From contig JBBQAN010000007.1 in the NCBI GenBank assembly GCA_038316385.1, positions 75,735-139,734 on the forward strand: a DNA stretch of 64,000 bases, given 5' to 3'. The translations under genes and the position numbers were made by a program. This DNA comes from SZAS-103 sp038316385. GTDB lineage: Bacteria > Pseudomonadota > Gammaproteobacteria > Xanthomonadales > Xanthomonadaceae. The notes under the pieces were generated by a model that was not told the origin of the DNA, searched no databases, and was given only the letters and a program-made list of their open reading frames with translations. Shown in pieces: positions 8,622 to 17,699 of this stretch. The first letter of the stretch is position 1. Every line of letters begins with the position of its first letter.

Positions 8622-9791
8622 ATGCACGGAGTCGAACCGTTGAACAGCATCCAGACCAAATTGCCGAAGGTCGGCACGACCATCTTCACTGTCATGTCGC
8701 AGCTTGCGGTTGAACACAAAGCGGTGAATCTCGGTCAGGGCTTTCCCGATTTCGATACGCCAGCGCCGTTGGTGGAAGCGTTGGCACGCGCCGCGCGCGA
8801 AGGCAAAAACCAGTACGTGCCGATGACGGGCTTGCCGGGCTTGCGTCAGGCAATCGCCGCGAAAACGCAGAAAATCTATGGCCGCAGCATCGATGCGGAT
8901 GCTGAAATCACCGTCACCAGCGGCGGCAGCGAGGCGATCTTCGATGCCGTGCTCGCGGTGGTGCATCCGGGCGAGGAAGTGATCGTGCTCGATCCCTGTT
9001 ACGACTGCTACGAGCCAGCGATTGATCTCGCCGGCGCGCGCGCAGTGCATGTACCGCTGGACTCCAACGACTTTTCGGTGGACTGGAACAAGGTGCGCGA
9101 TGCGATCACTCCGCGCACGCGGATGCTGATGATCAACTCGCCGCACAACCCATCTGGCGCCATGCTCTCTGCCGACGACATGGGCACGCTCATTGATATT
9201 CTGCGCGGCACCGACATCGTGTTGCTGTCCGATGAAGTGTACGAGCACATCATTTATGACGGTGCGCGCCACGAATCCGTGCTGCGTTATCCTGAGCTTG
9301 CCGAGCGCAGTTTCGTGATTTCGAGTTTCGGCAAGACCTATCACTGCACCGGCTGGAAGATCGGTTACTGCGTTGCTCCGCCTGCGCTAAGCACCGAATT
9401 TCGCAAGGTGCATCAGTACAATACCTTCTGCTCGTTCGCGCCGGCGCAGCGGGCGCTGATCGAGATGCTGGTAAATCATCCCGAGCATCACGAAGAACTC
9501 GGTGCGTTTTACGAGCCCAAGCGCGATCAATTCCGCGTGCTGCTCTCGCGCACGAAACTCAAACCGCTGCCGGTACCGGGCGGCTATTTCCAACTTGCCG
9601 ACTATTCCGCGATCAGCGATCTTCCCGATGCCGAATTCGCGCGCTGGTTGACGATCGAGCATGGAGTCACCGGCATTCCGATATCTCCGTTTTACGAAAC
9701 GCCTCCGGCGGGACAGCGGCTGATACGGTTGTGTTTCGCGAAGAGTGAGGCGACGCTTGAGTCGGCGATCCAGAGACTGGAAAAGATTTGA
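8622..9791 (+). CDS. ybdL: PLP-dependent methionine aminotransferase (YbdL/MtnE type)
   Basis: A class I/II aminotransferase of 389 residues close to E. coli YbdL, which prefers methionine and other glutamine-transaminase-K substrates. The PLP-binding lysine is Lys238 in SSFGKTYHCTGWKIGY; other fold I hallmarks are SPHNPSG (about 173-179) and SDEVYEH (about 203-209). The omega-amidase gene 134 bases downstream suggests that it aminates 2-keto-4-methylthiobutyrate using glutamine as donor, the last step of methionine salvage. Start choice: ATG at 8622, or TTG at 8640 (NSIQTKLPKVG), which has a GGAG eight bases upstream and is a real alternative. Confidence 0.9.
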   Translation: MHGVEPLNSIQTKLPKVGTTIFTVMSQLAVEHKAVNLGQGFPDFDTPAPLVEALARAAREGKNQYVPMTGLPGLRQAIAAKTQKIYGRSIDADAEITVTSGGSEAIFDAVLAVVHPGEEVIVLDPCYDCYEPAIDLAGARAVHVPLDSNDFSVDWNKVRDAITPRTRMLMINSPHNPSGAMLSADDMGTLIDILRGTDIVLLSDEVYEHIIYDGARHESVLRYPELAERSFVISSFGKTYHCTGWKIGYCVAPPALSTEFRKVHQYNTFCSFAPAQRALIEMLVNHPEHHEELGAFYEPKRDQFRVLLSRTKLKPLPVPGGYFQLADYSAISDLPDAEFARWLTIEHGVTGIPISPFYETPPAGQRLIRLCFAKSEATLESAIQRLEKI

Positions 9792-9884
9792 TTTGCTTGG
9801 GAGCCATTTCTGGATGAACTCTTTCGATCACGGCTGGCAAACTGCACACCTTCGATAATAGGTAGCTCATGTCAACGACACTGG

Positions 9885-9904
9885 ATTCCCGCCTTCGTGG
9901 GAAT
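9885..9904 (+). repeat. Small palindromic (REP-like) dispersed repeat unit
   Basis: A 20-base hairpin, ATTCCCGCCTTCGTGGGAAT, with an 8-bp stem (one G-T pair) and a CTTC loop. It is followed by GACGA and preceded by CTGG. This closely matches a palindromic repeat I recognise as scattered through many beta- and gammaproteobacterial genomes. Only one copy is in this window. It sits in the 133-base gap between the aminotransferase and omega-amidase genes, 20 bases before the latter's ATG. Confidence 0.6.
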
Positions 9905-9924
9905 GACGAGCCAAGGCTGAATCA

Positions 9925-10722
9925 ATGAAAGACCTCCGCGTTTCCCTCATTCAAGGCGCGACCCGCTGGCACGATCCTGACGGCAATCGTGAGTATTACG
10001 GCGAACTCGTGGCGCCGTTGCATGGCCGCAGCGATCTGATTGTGTTGCCGGAAACCTTCACCAGCGGTTTCTCGAACGAGGCGATCCATAACGCTGAAAC
10101 GATGGATGGCCCGACGGTTGCGTGGATGCTTGAACAAGCGAAAAAGCTCGATGCGGCGATCACCGGCAGCGTGCAATTGCGCACGAGTGATGGTGTCTAC
10201 AATCGCCTGCTGTTCGCGACGCCCGATGGCGAAGTCGTCCATTACGACAAACGCCACTTGTTTCGATATGCAGGCGAACACGAGCGTTACGCCGCCGGCC
10301 ATGAGCGTCGCACAATCGCCTGGCGCGGTTGGCGGATCTGCCCGCTGGTCTGCTACGACCTGCGCTTCCCTGTGTTCGCGCGCAACCGCTACAACGTCGA
10401 GCGCAAGGACGAAGTCGATTACGACTTGCTGGTGTTCGTCGCCAATTGGCCGGCAATTCGCGCGTATCCGTGGCGTACGCTGCTGCGTGCGCGTGCGATC
10501 GAAAACCTGTGCTACGTCGCTGCCGTCAACCGCGTCGGCACCGACGGAAATGGGCACGACTATGCGGGTGACAGTTCGATCATCGACTTCCTCGGACATC
10601 CGCTGAGCGAATGCGGTGATCAGCAAGTGGTTTCAACGACGACGTTGCTCGCATCCGAACTCGCCGCGCATCGCGCGCGGTTTCCGGCGATGCTGGATGC
10701 GGATGCGTTTTCGCTGGATTGA
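9925..10722 (+). CDS. yafV: Omega-amidase / nitrilase-family amidohydrolase (YafV/Nit2 type)
   Basis: A 265-residue carbon-nitrogen hydrolase with the catalytic triad Glu43 (LPETF), Lys109 (YDKRHLF) and Cys143 (LVCYDLRFP). The family hydrolyses 2-oxoglutaramate, the product left when glutamine donates its amino group, and so pulls glutamine-dependent transamination forward. The gene follows a YbdL-type aminotransferase on the same strand; such pairing is known as the glutamine transaminase/omega-amidase step of methionine salvage. It ends seven bases before the convergent asmA-like gene. Confidence 0.9.
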   Translation: MKDLRVSLIQGATRWHDPDGNREYYGELVAPLHGRSDLIVLPETFTSGFSNEAIHNAETMDGPTVAWMLEQAKKLDAAITGSVQLRTSDGVYNRLLFATPDGEVVHYDKRHLFRYAGEHERYAAGHERRTIAWRGWRICPLVCYDLRFPVFARNRYNVERKDEVDYDLLVFVANWPAIRAYPWRTLLRARAIENLCYVAAVNRVGTDGNGHDYAGDSSIIDFLGHPLSECGDQQVVSTTTLLASELAAHRARFPAMLDADAFSLD

Positions 10723-10729
10723 GCTGCAT

Positions 10730-12736
10730 CTATTTTGTTGTCGCGCCGGGTGACATGCAATTGCTGTCCTTGCCGCCGCCGTATTCGATCAACGCCAACT
10801 CGGCGGCAGGCGGCGCGAGGGCACCGAGCACGGCGACGGCGATTCCACGCACGCCAAGAGCCTTGAAATCCGGCCGTATCGATGGATGACTGAAGCTGCC
10901 GCTGACGCGCAACGGAGAGCGCAAGCTGAGCAGACTGTGGCCTTTCGGACGCGGTTTAAGCAGCAGATCGAGTTGCTCATCGCGCAAATCGATGCTTCCG
11001 GCGCCGCGGATGATCGTGTCTTCGCTGTCGAACACGAATGTGCCGGTGCTCCAGATACCTTCATGCGCGTTGAAATCCCCAATGACGCAACGGATTGCGA
11101 TGTCGTGATCGCCGGTGATCTTGAGCTTCAGGATGCGCGCGATGTTCAACCCCGCATACGCCATCAGCAGGTCGCTGACTTGCCCTCCGCTCATTCCGAA
11201 ACTCACGTGCCCGTTGGAGGTGGCCAGCATTTTTGCGATCGAATTGCCATTGCCCTTCAGATCGATGTTGGACGTGATGCGGCCCTTGCTGGCGCGGATC
11301 GCCTTTACGTTCGGAGCCAGTTTTCCGATATTGATCTTGCGCAACCGGATCGTCGCGGCCGCAGCGATGACAGGACGCGATGCATCGAGGCGAATCTTCG
11401 ACTGGACTTCGCCATCGGCCGCGCCGAAATTCAGCGGATCGAGCTGCACGATTCCGTCCTTGATCGACATGCGGGCGAGCATCGCATCCAGTGGAACTGT
11501 CGTGCCGACCACGTGTTGCGCGCTCAGCGACACGTCGGCATCCATTCCGCGCATTCGCTCCAGGTCGTACGGTTGTTGCGGCAACAGGCGCGTCGTGGCG
11601 TCGGCGCGCACGGCCTCGATCCGTTGCTGTTCGGTTGCCGCTCTGGCCGGATTGGCATGCGCGGGCGCGTTGATGAAGCCGGCAAGGTCGTGCACGTCGA
11701 GCCTGCGCGAAATCAGCGAAGCATTGAGGATTTTTTTTCGACCGCTATTGTCGATGACAACATCGCCGGCCAGATCGCTGCTGCCCACCACGCCGGTGAA
11801 ACGCTTGTAACTCCAGACGTGTTCGACATGTCCAAGCCGGCCATGCAGCCGATACGGCGGAGTCTCTGGCAGCGCAACGCCGAGCAGCCGGTATAACAGT
11901 GCGAGATCAGGCCCGGCGATCGCAAAATCGAGATCGAATCCGGCTATCTGCAGCGGATTACGCAACGCGCCGCTGGCATGCGCATGCGTTGGGCCGGCGG
12001 TTGCGCTGACATCGATCCGGTACGGCGTGGAGGATTTATCAAGTTCAAGCGGAGAATCCGCGAGTCCGTGCAATGAAAACGGATTGTTTCTGTAGATTCC
12101 GTTGCCTACAAATAACAGCGGCGCGAGTTGCGTATCCGTCTTCGCCCGATCGCTGTCGATATCGATCACCAGATTGGTGCGCACTGCGTCCTCGCGATAG
12201 GTCAGCACGCCGTGATCGATGGTGAACTTCCGGATGACCGGGTTCGCCGTTGACGTCGGAAATGTCCAGTTGTTGTCGCCTTTGGTGTCTTTCTCCAGCA
12301 GCACGACCGGCTTCACCAGATGCAATTCCGGAAGGATCGTCTGACCGCGCAGAAGAGGCCACAACGCAATGCGGAATTGCAACTGCTGCGTGGACGCCAT
12401 CGTCGGTTCTTGCGCGCCGGGGATATTCCCCAGCCGCAGTCCGTCCATGGTGACCAGCGGATTCATCGACAGCTTGACGCCGATGTTGCCGTCGATATGG
12501 AATTCGCGCCCGGTCGCGGCGCTCACCCGACGCTCGACATAGCCCTTGAACAGGTTCCAGTCGAAAAACACGATCGCCCATGCGATCAGGACGATCAGCA
12601 GGATGGGAATGAACAAGCGCCAGTGCCGTCTCGGCGCGGAACTGGATTTCTCGTGATCGGAAGCGGGCGGCCCGACGACTGCCGGGTCGGCGTGCTCGTG
12701 GCTGGCGTTGGAGAGATCCGTCTCTTCGTTGTGCAT
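10730..12736 (-). CDS. AsmA family protein
   Basis: A 668-residue inner-membrane-anchored protein. An acidic, polar N-terminus of about 35 residues precedes a single membrane helix (about 39-58), then a long periplasmic domain opening with an AsmA pattern (EFHIDGNIGVKLSMNPLV, about residues 77-94). The C-terminal part carries the conserved AsmA stretch with LDLLLKPRPKG and LRSPLRVSGSFSHP. AsmA-like proteins are linked to phospholipid transport and outer-membrane homeostasis; the specific role here is unknown. ATG at 12736 is preferred to an upstream GTG at 12778. It stands alone, with a 273-base gap upstream. Confidence 0.85.
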   Translation of the reverse strand: MHNEETDLSNASHEHADPAVVGPPASDHEKSSSAPRRHWRLFIPILLIVLIAWAIVFFDWNLFKGYVERRVSAATGREFHIDGNIGVKLSMNPLVTMDGLRLGNIPGAQEPTMASTQQLQFRIALWPLLRGQTILPELHLVKPVVLLEKDTKGDNNWTFPTSTANPVIRKFTIDHGVLTYREDAVRTNLVIDIDSDRAKTDTQLAPLLFVGNGIYRNNPFSLHGLADSPLELDKSSTPYRIDVSATAGPTHAHASGALRNPLQIAGFDLDFAIAGPDLALLYRLLGVALPETPPYRLHGRLGHVEHVWSYKRFTGVVGSSDLAGDVVIDNSGRKKILNASLISRRLDVHDLAGFINAPAHANPARAATEQQRIEAVRADATTRLLPQQPYDLERMRGMDADVSLSAQHVVGTTVPLDAMLARMSIKDGIVQLDPLNFGAADGEVQSKIRLDASRPVIAAAATIRLRKINIGKLAPNVKAIRASKGRITSNIDLKGNGNSIAKMLATSNGHVSFGMSGGQVSDLLMAYAGLNIARILKLKITGDHDIAIRCVIGDFNAHEGIWSTGTFVFDSEDTIIRGAGSIDLRDEQLDLLLKPRPKGHSLLSLRSPLRVSGSFSHPSIRPDFKALGVRGIAVAVLGALAPPAAELALIEYGGGKDSNCMSPGATTK

Positions 12737-12878
12737 CACGCGAGTGTAGGCGCTGGACACACGGCTTTCCGTATGCACGTCGTTTTGCGTTCACTGAGCG
12801 TTGGCAATTGAGTGCAATCGAGTGTCTGCAAGCCATACGGTTGGTTGGCAGGACTGCTGCCGTTCACGTGCACGGAGA

Positions 12879-12898
12879 ATCGATGCATATCGATGCAA
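12879..12898. repeat. 10-bp tandem direct repeat upstream of the asmA-like gene
   Basis: ATCGATGCAT is followed directly by ATCGATGCAA, two 10-base units one helical turn apart, about 145 bases upstream of the asmA-like ATG. Apart from this the 273-base gap between that gene and rluB (12737-13009) shows nothing I recognise. The spacing would suit a tandem protein-binding site, but there is no direct evidence. Confidence 0.35.
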
Positions 12899-13009
12899 GT
12901 ATTTCCGAACGATTCATTCAAATAGAACGATGACAAGTGCATGAACAGGCGTACTCGGAAACGAGCAAGTCCTGCAGGGCATCATTGACAGGTCATCGCA
13001 GGGAAGCGA

Positions 13010-14797
13010 TCAGTCTTCGTCGCGCGGCAGACCTTCGTAACGCGGGCTGCGCGGACCGCGTGGCGAGTTGGAGCGATCCGGGCGTGGACCGTGCGGGCGG
13101 GTGTTCTGCGGCGCGCCGCCGGGGCCGCGCGGCGGCTGGCCTGGACGACCGCCGCCGGGACGTGGGCCTTGCGGGCCGTGGCGACCCGGGCCGGAATTCG
13201 GGCCACGCGGACGATCGCCTTGGGTATGCGGAGTGGATGGGCGCAGCTCGCCGGGACCCGCATGCTGACCGGGATTACGCGGTGCATTGTTCCCACGGAA
13301 GCCACCGGGACCACCCGGACCGCCGGGTTTGCGCGGGCCACCGGGGCCGGGACGGCCTTGGTTCGGGCGTGGTCCATTGGTGTTGCCGCCCGGACGCGCC
13401 TGGCGCGGGCCGGTGTCCACGCCCTCAGGTACGTACCAGCTGCGAAACTCTGTGGAGTTGCCAGCGTGTGCAGGGCCGCCGCCCTGACGAGGTGGACGGC
13501 CTTGTCCATGGGGCTTGCCGGCGCCTGTGTGTCGCGCTGCGCCTGGGCTGTTCGGGCGCGGCGAATATGGGCGCGGCTGGTCACTGTTGGGGCCGCTCGG
13601 ACGACCACGATAACCGCCGCCGGGTCCGCGCGCTGGGCGATCATGGCTGTACGACGCAGGTGGCTGATCGTCGCGACCGCCACCATGGGGGCTGCGCGGA
13701 ACGCCGGCTTCATTGCCTCGCGAACCTGCGCCACGCGGCGCGCCACCACGCGGGGCGCCTTGGTATCCGCGACCGGGGCCTGATGGACGGCCACCCGGGC
13801 CGCCACGTCCACGCGGACGGTCTTCGCGCACGTGGTCGAAGCGTCGCAGCTCGCGCCCTTCATCCGCCATCGAACCGTTGACGTACGCCTTACCCTGGCG
13901 ATCTTCCTTGTTGATGTGGATTTCGGCGCGCGCCTTGCGCTGGCCGATCACCGGCTGCAGCGTCAATACCTGCGCGCCGCCTTCGAGGCCGAGTTCGCGC
14001 TGCAATGCCTCGACTTCCTCGACCGGCAACTCGTTCGACTGCCCGCGCTTGAGCAACCGCGGCAAGGTCAGCGTGCCGTAGCGGATGCGCTTGAGCCGGC
14101 TGACCTGGAATTCCTGCGATTCCCAGAGACGGCGCACTTCGCGGTTGCGGCCTTCGGTGACGATGACGCGGAACCACGAATGCGAGTCGGAACTGTTGAT
14201 GCGTTCGATCTCGTCGAACTTCGCGGGACCGTCATCGAGTGCCACGCCGCGCTTCAAGCGATCGACGATGTTTTCAGGCACTTCGCCGTGGATGCGGCAA
14301 ACGTATTCGCGCTCGACTTCGCGCGATGGATGCATCATGTGGTTCGCGAGTTCGCCGTCGGTGGTGAGGACGAGCAAGCCGGTGGTGTTGATGTCGAGTC
14401 GGCCGACCGCGATCCAGCGCGCGCCTTTCAGTCGCGGCAGCGCTTCGAAAATGGTCGGGCGGCCTTCCGGATCTTCGCGGGTGGTGACTTCGCCTTCGGG
14501 CTTGTTGTAGATCAGCACGCGGGCTGGTTCGTTGAGTGCGCTGGCGACGAAGGTCTTGCCGTCGAGATCGACGCGATCGCCACTGTGGATCGAGAGTCCG
14601 ACCGTGGCGACCTCGCCATTGACCTTGACCAGGCCCTGCGCGATGCGTTCTTCCAGCGCGCGGCGCGAGCCGAGGCCGGCCTGCGCGAGCACCTTGTGCA
14701 GGCGTTCTTCGAGTTTCGGCGCGGCGTTGTCGTCGCTGCCGCGGTTGAGGGAGAGACGCTTCTTGTCAGGCGCGGAGGTGTCGTGTTTGTCAGTCAT
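13010..14797 (-). CDS. rluB: 23S rRNA pseudouridine synthase RluB with long G/P/R-rich tail
   Basis: RluB converts 23S rRNA U2605 (E. coli numbering) to pseudouridine. The 595-residue protein has an S4 RNA-binding domain (about residues 28-75) and an RsuA/RluB catalytic domain with the motif GRLDINTTGLL (catalytic Asp135) and EGRNREVRRLW (about 210-220). Residues from about 320 to the end are a low-complexity Gly/Pro/Arg-rich tail of some 270 residues, nearly half the protein. Such tails occur in xanthomonad RluB and probably add RNA affinity. The ATG at 14797 overlaps the scpB stop by eight bases; the scpA-scpB-rluB order is common in Proteobacteria. Confidence 0.92.
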   Translation of the reverse strand: MTDKHDTSAPDKKRLSLNRGSDDNAAPKLEERLHKVLAQAGLGSRRALEERIAQGLVKVNGEVATVGLSIHSGDRVDLDGKTFVASALNEPARVLIYNKPEGEVTTREDPEGRPTIFEALPRLKGARWIAVGRLDINTTGLLVLTTDGELANHMMHPSREVEREYVCRIHGEVPENIVDRLKRGVALDDGPAKFDEIERINSSDSHSWFRVIVTEGRNREVRRLWESQEFQVSRLKRIRYGTLTLPRLLKRGQSNELPVEEVEALQRELGLEGGAQVLTLQPVIGQRKARAEIHINKEDRQGKAYVNGSMADEGRELRRFDHVREDRPRGRGGPGGRPSGPGRGYQGAPRGGAPRGAGSRGNEAGVPRSPHGGGRDDQPPASYSHDRPARGPGGGYRGRPSGPNSDQPRPYSPRPNSPGAARHTGAGKPHGQGRPPRQGGGPAHAGNSTEFRSWYVPEGVDTGPRQARPGGNTNGPRPNQGRPGPGGPRKPGGPGGPGGFRGNNAPRNPGQHAGPGELRPSTPHTQGDRPRGPNSGPGRHGPQGPRPGGGRPGQPPRGPGGAPQNTRPHGPRPDRSNSPRGPRSPRYEGLPRDED

Positions 14798-15704
14798 GAA
14801 TTTGCTCTTGCGCGTCGCCGGTCGTTTCGTCATCTGCGAAATCGGAGGCGTCGTCGGGGTGGATTAGTGCGGCCGTCATGGCGACGGTGGATTTGCTTTC
14901 AGTATTGTCTTGAGTCGTTGCAAGTGCGTCGTCTGAATCAACTTCGGCCGAGCCGGCATCAATGACATCGTGTTCGTGGGCGCGCTGTTGTTCGGCTTCG
15001 ATCGATTCGATGGGCGCAACGTCAGCGTCGATTGCCATCACCGCTGCCAGCGTCGGCGCTACCTCGAACGGCAGTTGCGGATCGATATCGACGATCTCGC
15101 GCAACTCGGCCAGCGGTGGGAGTTGATCGAGACTCTTCAATCCGAAGTAATCGAGGAACGTGCGCGTCGTGCCAAATAGCGCGGGCTTGCCCGGCACATC
15201 GCGGTGGCCGATCACGCGGATCCATTCGCGTTCCTCAAGTGTTTTGATGAGATTGCTGTTGACCGCAACGCCGCGCACCTGCTCGATCTCGCCGCGTGTC
15301 ACCGGCTGCCGATAAGCGATCAGCGCCAGCGTTTCCAATGTTGCGCGGGTGTATTTTACCTGTCGCTCGACCCACAGCCGCGACACCCACGGCTGCATGT
15401 CAGCGCGTACCTGATAACGGAAACCCGATGCGACTTCGACCAGTTCGACGCCGCGCTCTGCACTTTGCTCGCGCAGGGTTTCAAGAGCCTGCGCGATCGC
15501 ACCGTTGGTGACGGAGGTTTCGTCGGCGAACAACTCCGCAAGTTGCGCTACGCTCAATGGGCGCTGTGCGGCGAGCAATGCAGCTTCGAGGATGCGGCGG
15601 ATCAGCGCCGGTTCCATCGCGGCAGCCGGTTCCATGTCAACGTGCAATTCGAATGCAGGTGTGTCGATTGGGTCGGTTGGTTCCATCACGTCGGGTTCCG
15701 TCAC
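14790..15704 (-). CDS. scpB: Segregation and condensation protein ScpB
   Basis: The winged-helix kleisin partner of the SMC-ScpAB condensin. The core lies at about residues 32-215 and includes LEAALLAAQRPLSVAQLAEL and TLALIAYRQPVTRGEIEQVRG, both typical of ScpB. The N-terminal 30 and C-terminal 90 residues are acidic, low-complexity extensions, making it longer (304 residues) than the usual 180-220. The GTG at 15704 has a GGAAA six bases upstream; an ATG six codons later is an alternative. It is 33 bases after scpA, and smc itself lies 3.3 kb away. Confidence 0.92.
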   Translation of the reverse strand: MTEPDVMEPTDPIDTPAFELHVDMEPAAAMEPALIRRILEAALLAAQRPLSVAQLAELFADETSVTNGAIAQALETLREQSAERGVELVEVASGFRYQVRADMQPWVSRLWVERQVKYTRATLETLALIAYRQPVTRGEIEQVRGVAVNSNLIKTLEEREWIRVIGHRDVPGKPALFGTTRTFLDYFGLKSLDQLPPLAELREIVDIDPQLPFEVAPTLAAVMAIDADVAPIESIEAEQQRAHEHDVIDAGSAEVDSDDALATTQDNTESKSTVAMTAALIHPDDASDFADDETTGDAQEQIHD

Positions 15705-15737
15705 GTCAGTTTCCGTGGCATGGGGTTGCTTGCGTCG

Positions 15738-16622
15738 TTACACATCCGCGTCATCATTCGCCGCCAGCGCGAGCGATTTCACGTAGATCGCTTCCATGGG
15801 TTTTTCCTGCACGATCTCGAGCAATTGTTCCTTCGCCAGTTCCAGGATCGCGAGGAAGGTCACCACCACGCCCAGCCTGCCTTCCTCGTGAGAGAACAGC
15901 GCGCTGAACTCATGGAACTTGCCGTCGCCGAGCGTCGCCAGCACGTCGCCCATGCGCTCGCGCACCGACAGCGTTTCGCGGCGCACCGCATGGTGGCCGA
16001 ACAGCGACGCGCGCTTGAGTACATCGCGCAACGCCAGCAGCATCTCGCGTAAATCCACAGCCGGCGGCACGTGCACGACCTTATGCTCGGGCAGGTGCGC
16101 GCTGGCGATTGCGGTATCGCGATCGAGCCGACTCAGCGTATCGATGTCTTCGGCGGCCTTCTTGAATCGTTCGTATTCCTGCAGACGACGCACCAGTTCG
16201 GCACGCGGATCGGCTTCGTCGCCATTCTCCTCGAGCGGACGCGGCAGCAGCATCCGTGATTTGATCTCTGCGAGCATCGCCGCCATCACCAGATAATCGG
16301 CGGCGAGCTCGAAGCGCAGATCCTGCATCACCCCGATGTATTCGACGTATTGACGGGTGATCTCGGCGACCGGGATGTCGAGGATTTCGAGATTCTGCCG
16401 GCGGATCAGATACAGCAACAGGTCGAGCGGGCCTTCGAACGCCTCGAGGATGATCTCGAGAGCATCCGGCGGAATGTACAGATCTTGCGGAATCGTCAGC
16501 ATCGGCGTGCCACGCACCAACGCCAACGGCATCTCCTGCTGCGCAGCGGTCGCGGCAGCGGAATGGACGATGGCGGTCGGCGCGCCAGCATCAAGCGCGG
16601 GCTGCACGAGTTCGTTGTTCAT
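15738..16622 (-). CDS. scpA: Segregation and condensation protein ScpA
   Basis: The kleisin subunit that bridges the SMC head and neck. The N-terminal SMC-binding region FEGPLDLLLYLIRRQNLEIL (about residues 63-82) is diagnostic, followed by AEITRQYVEYI and AAMLAEIKSRMLLPRP. The C-terminal winged-helix region (about 220-285) has VVTFLAILELAKEQLLEIVQ. The first 40 residues are not conserved in the family, and no clear Shine-Dalgarno precedes the ATG at 16622, so an internal start cannot be excluded. It heads the scpA-scpB-rluB operon. Confidence 0.93.
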   Translation of the reverse strand: MNNELVQPALDAGAPTAIVHSAAATAAQQEMPLALVRGTPMLTIPQDLYIPPDALEIILEAFEGPLDLLLYLIRRQNLEILDIPVAEITRQYVEYIGVMQDLRFELAADYLVMAAMLAEIKSRMLLPRPLEENGDEADPRAELVRRLQEYERFKKAAEDIDTLSRLDRDTAIASAHLPEHKVVHVPPAVDLREMLLALRDVLKRASLFGHHAVRRETLSVRERMGDVLATLGDGKFHEFSALFSHEEGRLGVVVTFLAILELAKEQLLEIVQEKPMEAIYVKSLALAANDDADV

Positions 16623-16717
16623 TCGAATTTGATAATCACTGAGAGCAGGCTCCCTCCGGGCCGGCGCAAAACATCTTGAGTCGGGTGCTCAAATCAATTG
16701 CGCGAATCGAGAAATCC

Positions 16718-17335
16718 TTACAGCGACAGCGGGCGATAGCCCTGACGCAGCAGTTCCGGAACATTGCCGGTGGCATCGACCACACTGGTCGGGCCCGGCT
16801 CGCAATCCCCGCCGTCGAGCATCATGTCCACCCTTTCCAGCAGGGTATCGGCAACGTCGTCAGCTACGTGACTGGCCAGATCCTCAGCGTCCGGCAGCGC
16901 CACGGTGGTACTCAGCAACGGTTGTTCAACGGCCAGCAACAGGGCCTGCGCAACCGGATGTTCGACCATGCGCACGCCGATCGAACGGCGCTTGTCCAGC
17001 TTCAGGCGGCGGGGCAGGTCGGAGGAGGCGGTCAGGATAAACGTGCAAGGGCCGGGGGTCAGCGATTTCATCAACCGGAAGGCTGGATCGCCGAGCCGGG
17101 CCATGCGCCCGACATCGCTCAACGACGCACAGAGTACGGTGAATGGATGCTTCGTGTCCAGCGCGCGCATGCGCCGCACCCGTTCTTCGGCATCGCGGGC
17201 TTCCAGCATCCATACCAAGGCGTAGCCGGCGTCGGTCGGGCACAGCGCCAAGCCGCCGGCCTGCAACGCCGCAGCGGCGCGCGCGATCAAACGCGGTTGC
17301 GGATCGACTGGATGGACATGGAGGCGTGCGGACAT
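16718..17335 (-). CDS. yciO: YciO/TsaC-Sua5 (YrdC-domain) family protein
   Basis: A 205-residue YrdC-fold protein. The family includes TsaC, which makes threonylcarbamoyl-AMP for tRNA t6A, and the less understood paralogue YciO. Motifs are LCPTDAGYALVW (about residues 31-42), KHPFTVLC, LTPGPCTFIL and the ligand-pocket stretch KRRSIGVRMVEHPVAQALL. The PTDAGYAL form resembles YciO (PTDSGYAL) more than TsaC. It is divergent from yciI, with 64 bases between the two starts, and 95 bases downstream of its stop is the scpA start. Confidence 0.85.
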   Translation of the reverse strand: MSARLHVHPVDPQPRLIARAAAALQAGGLALCPTDAGYALVWMLEARDAEERVRRMRALDTKHPFTVLCASLSDVGRMARLGDPAFRLMKSLTPGPCTFILTASSDLPRRLKLDKRRSIGVRMVEHPVAQALLLAVEQPLLSTTVALPDAEDLASHVADDVADTLLERVDMMLDGGDCEPGPTSVVDATGNVPELLRQGYRPLSL

Positions 17336-17399
17336 GGGTGCGTATCATGCCCTGCATCCACAGAATTACCACCGGGTAAATTCAGAACAGGAGTTACAC

Positions 17400-17699
17400 A
17401 TGCTGTATGCCATTGTTGGCAGTGACCGTCGCGATTCCCTGTCCGCGCGCCTGTCGGCACGACCCGCACACGTGGCGCGATTGAATGCATTGCGCGATGC
17501 GGGACGCTTGATCCTCGCCGGCCCGTTTCCGGCGATCGATGCTGAAGATCCGGGCCCGGCTGGTTTCAGTGGAAGCTTGATTGTCGCCGAATTCGCATCC
17601 TTGATCGACGCGCAGGCATGGGCCGATGCCGATCCTTATGTCAGTGCGCTGGTCTATGAAAGGGTGGATGTGCGGCCGTTTCGGCGGATTTTGCCGTGA
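17400..17699 (+). CDS. YciI family protein
   Basis: A 99-residue single-domain YciI-like protein with a ferredoxin-like fold. Characteristic features are the start MLYAIVGSDR, RPAHVARLNALRDAGRLILAG (the family's conserved His in RPAH) and DAQAWADADPY. The molecular role is not settled for the family. The ATG at 17400 has a strong AGGAG eight bases upstream; the frame is open for 22 codons further but lacks support. The TGA overlaps the bolA GTG (GTGA), so the two are translationally coupled. Confidence 0.85.
   Translation: MLYAIVGSDRRDSLSARLSARPAHVARLNALRDAGRLILAGPFPAIDAEDPGPAGFSGSLIVAEFASLIDAQAWADADPYVSALVYERVDVRPFRRILP

Noticed and set aside
12937..13881. Long open frame (314 codons) on the plus strand, and a 293-codon one on the minus strand at 12982-13863, over the rluB tail
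   Set aside because: Both arise from the G/P/R-rich repeats of the rluB tail, lack domains or ribosome-binding sites, and overlap a certain gene.
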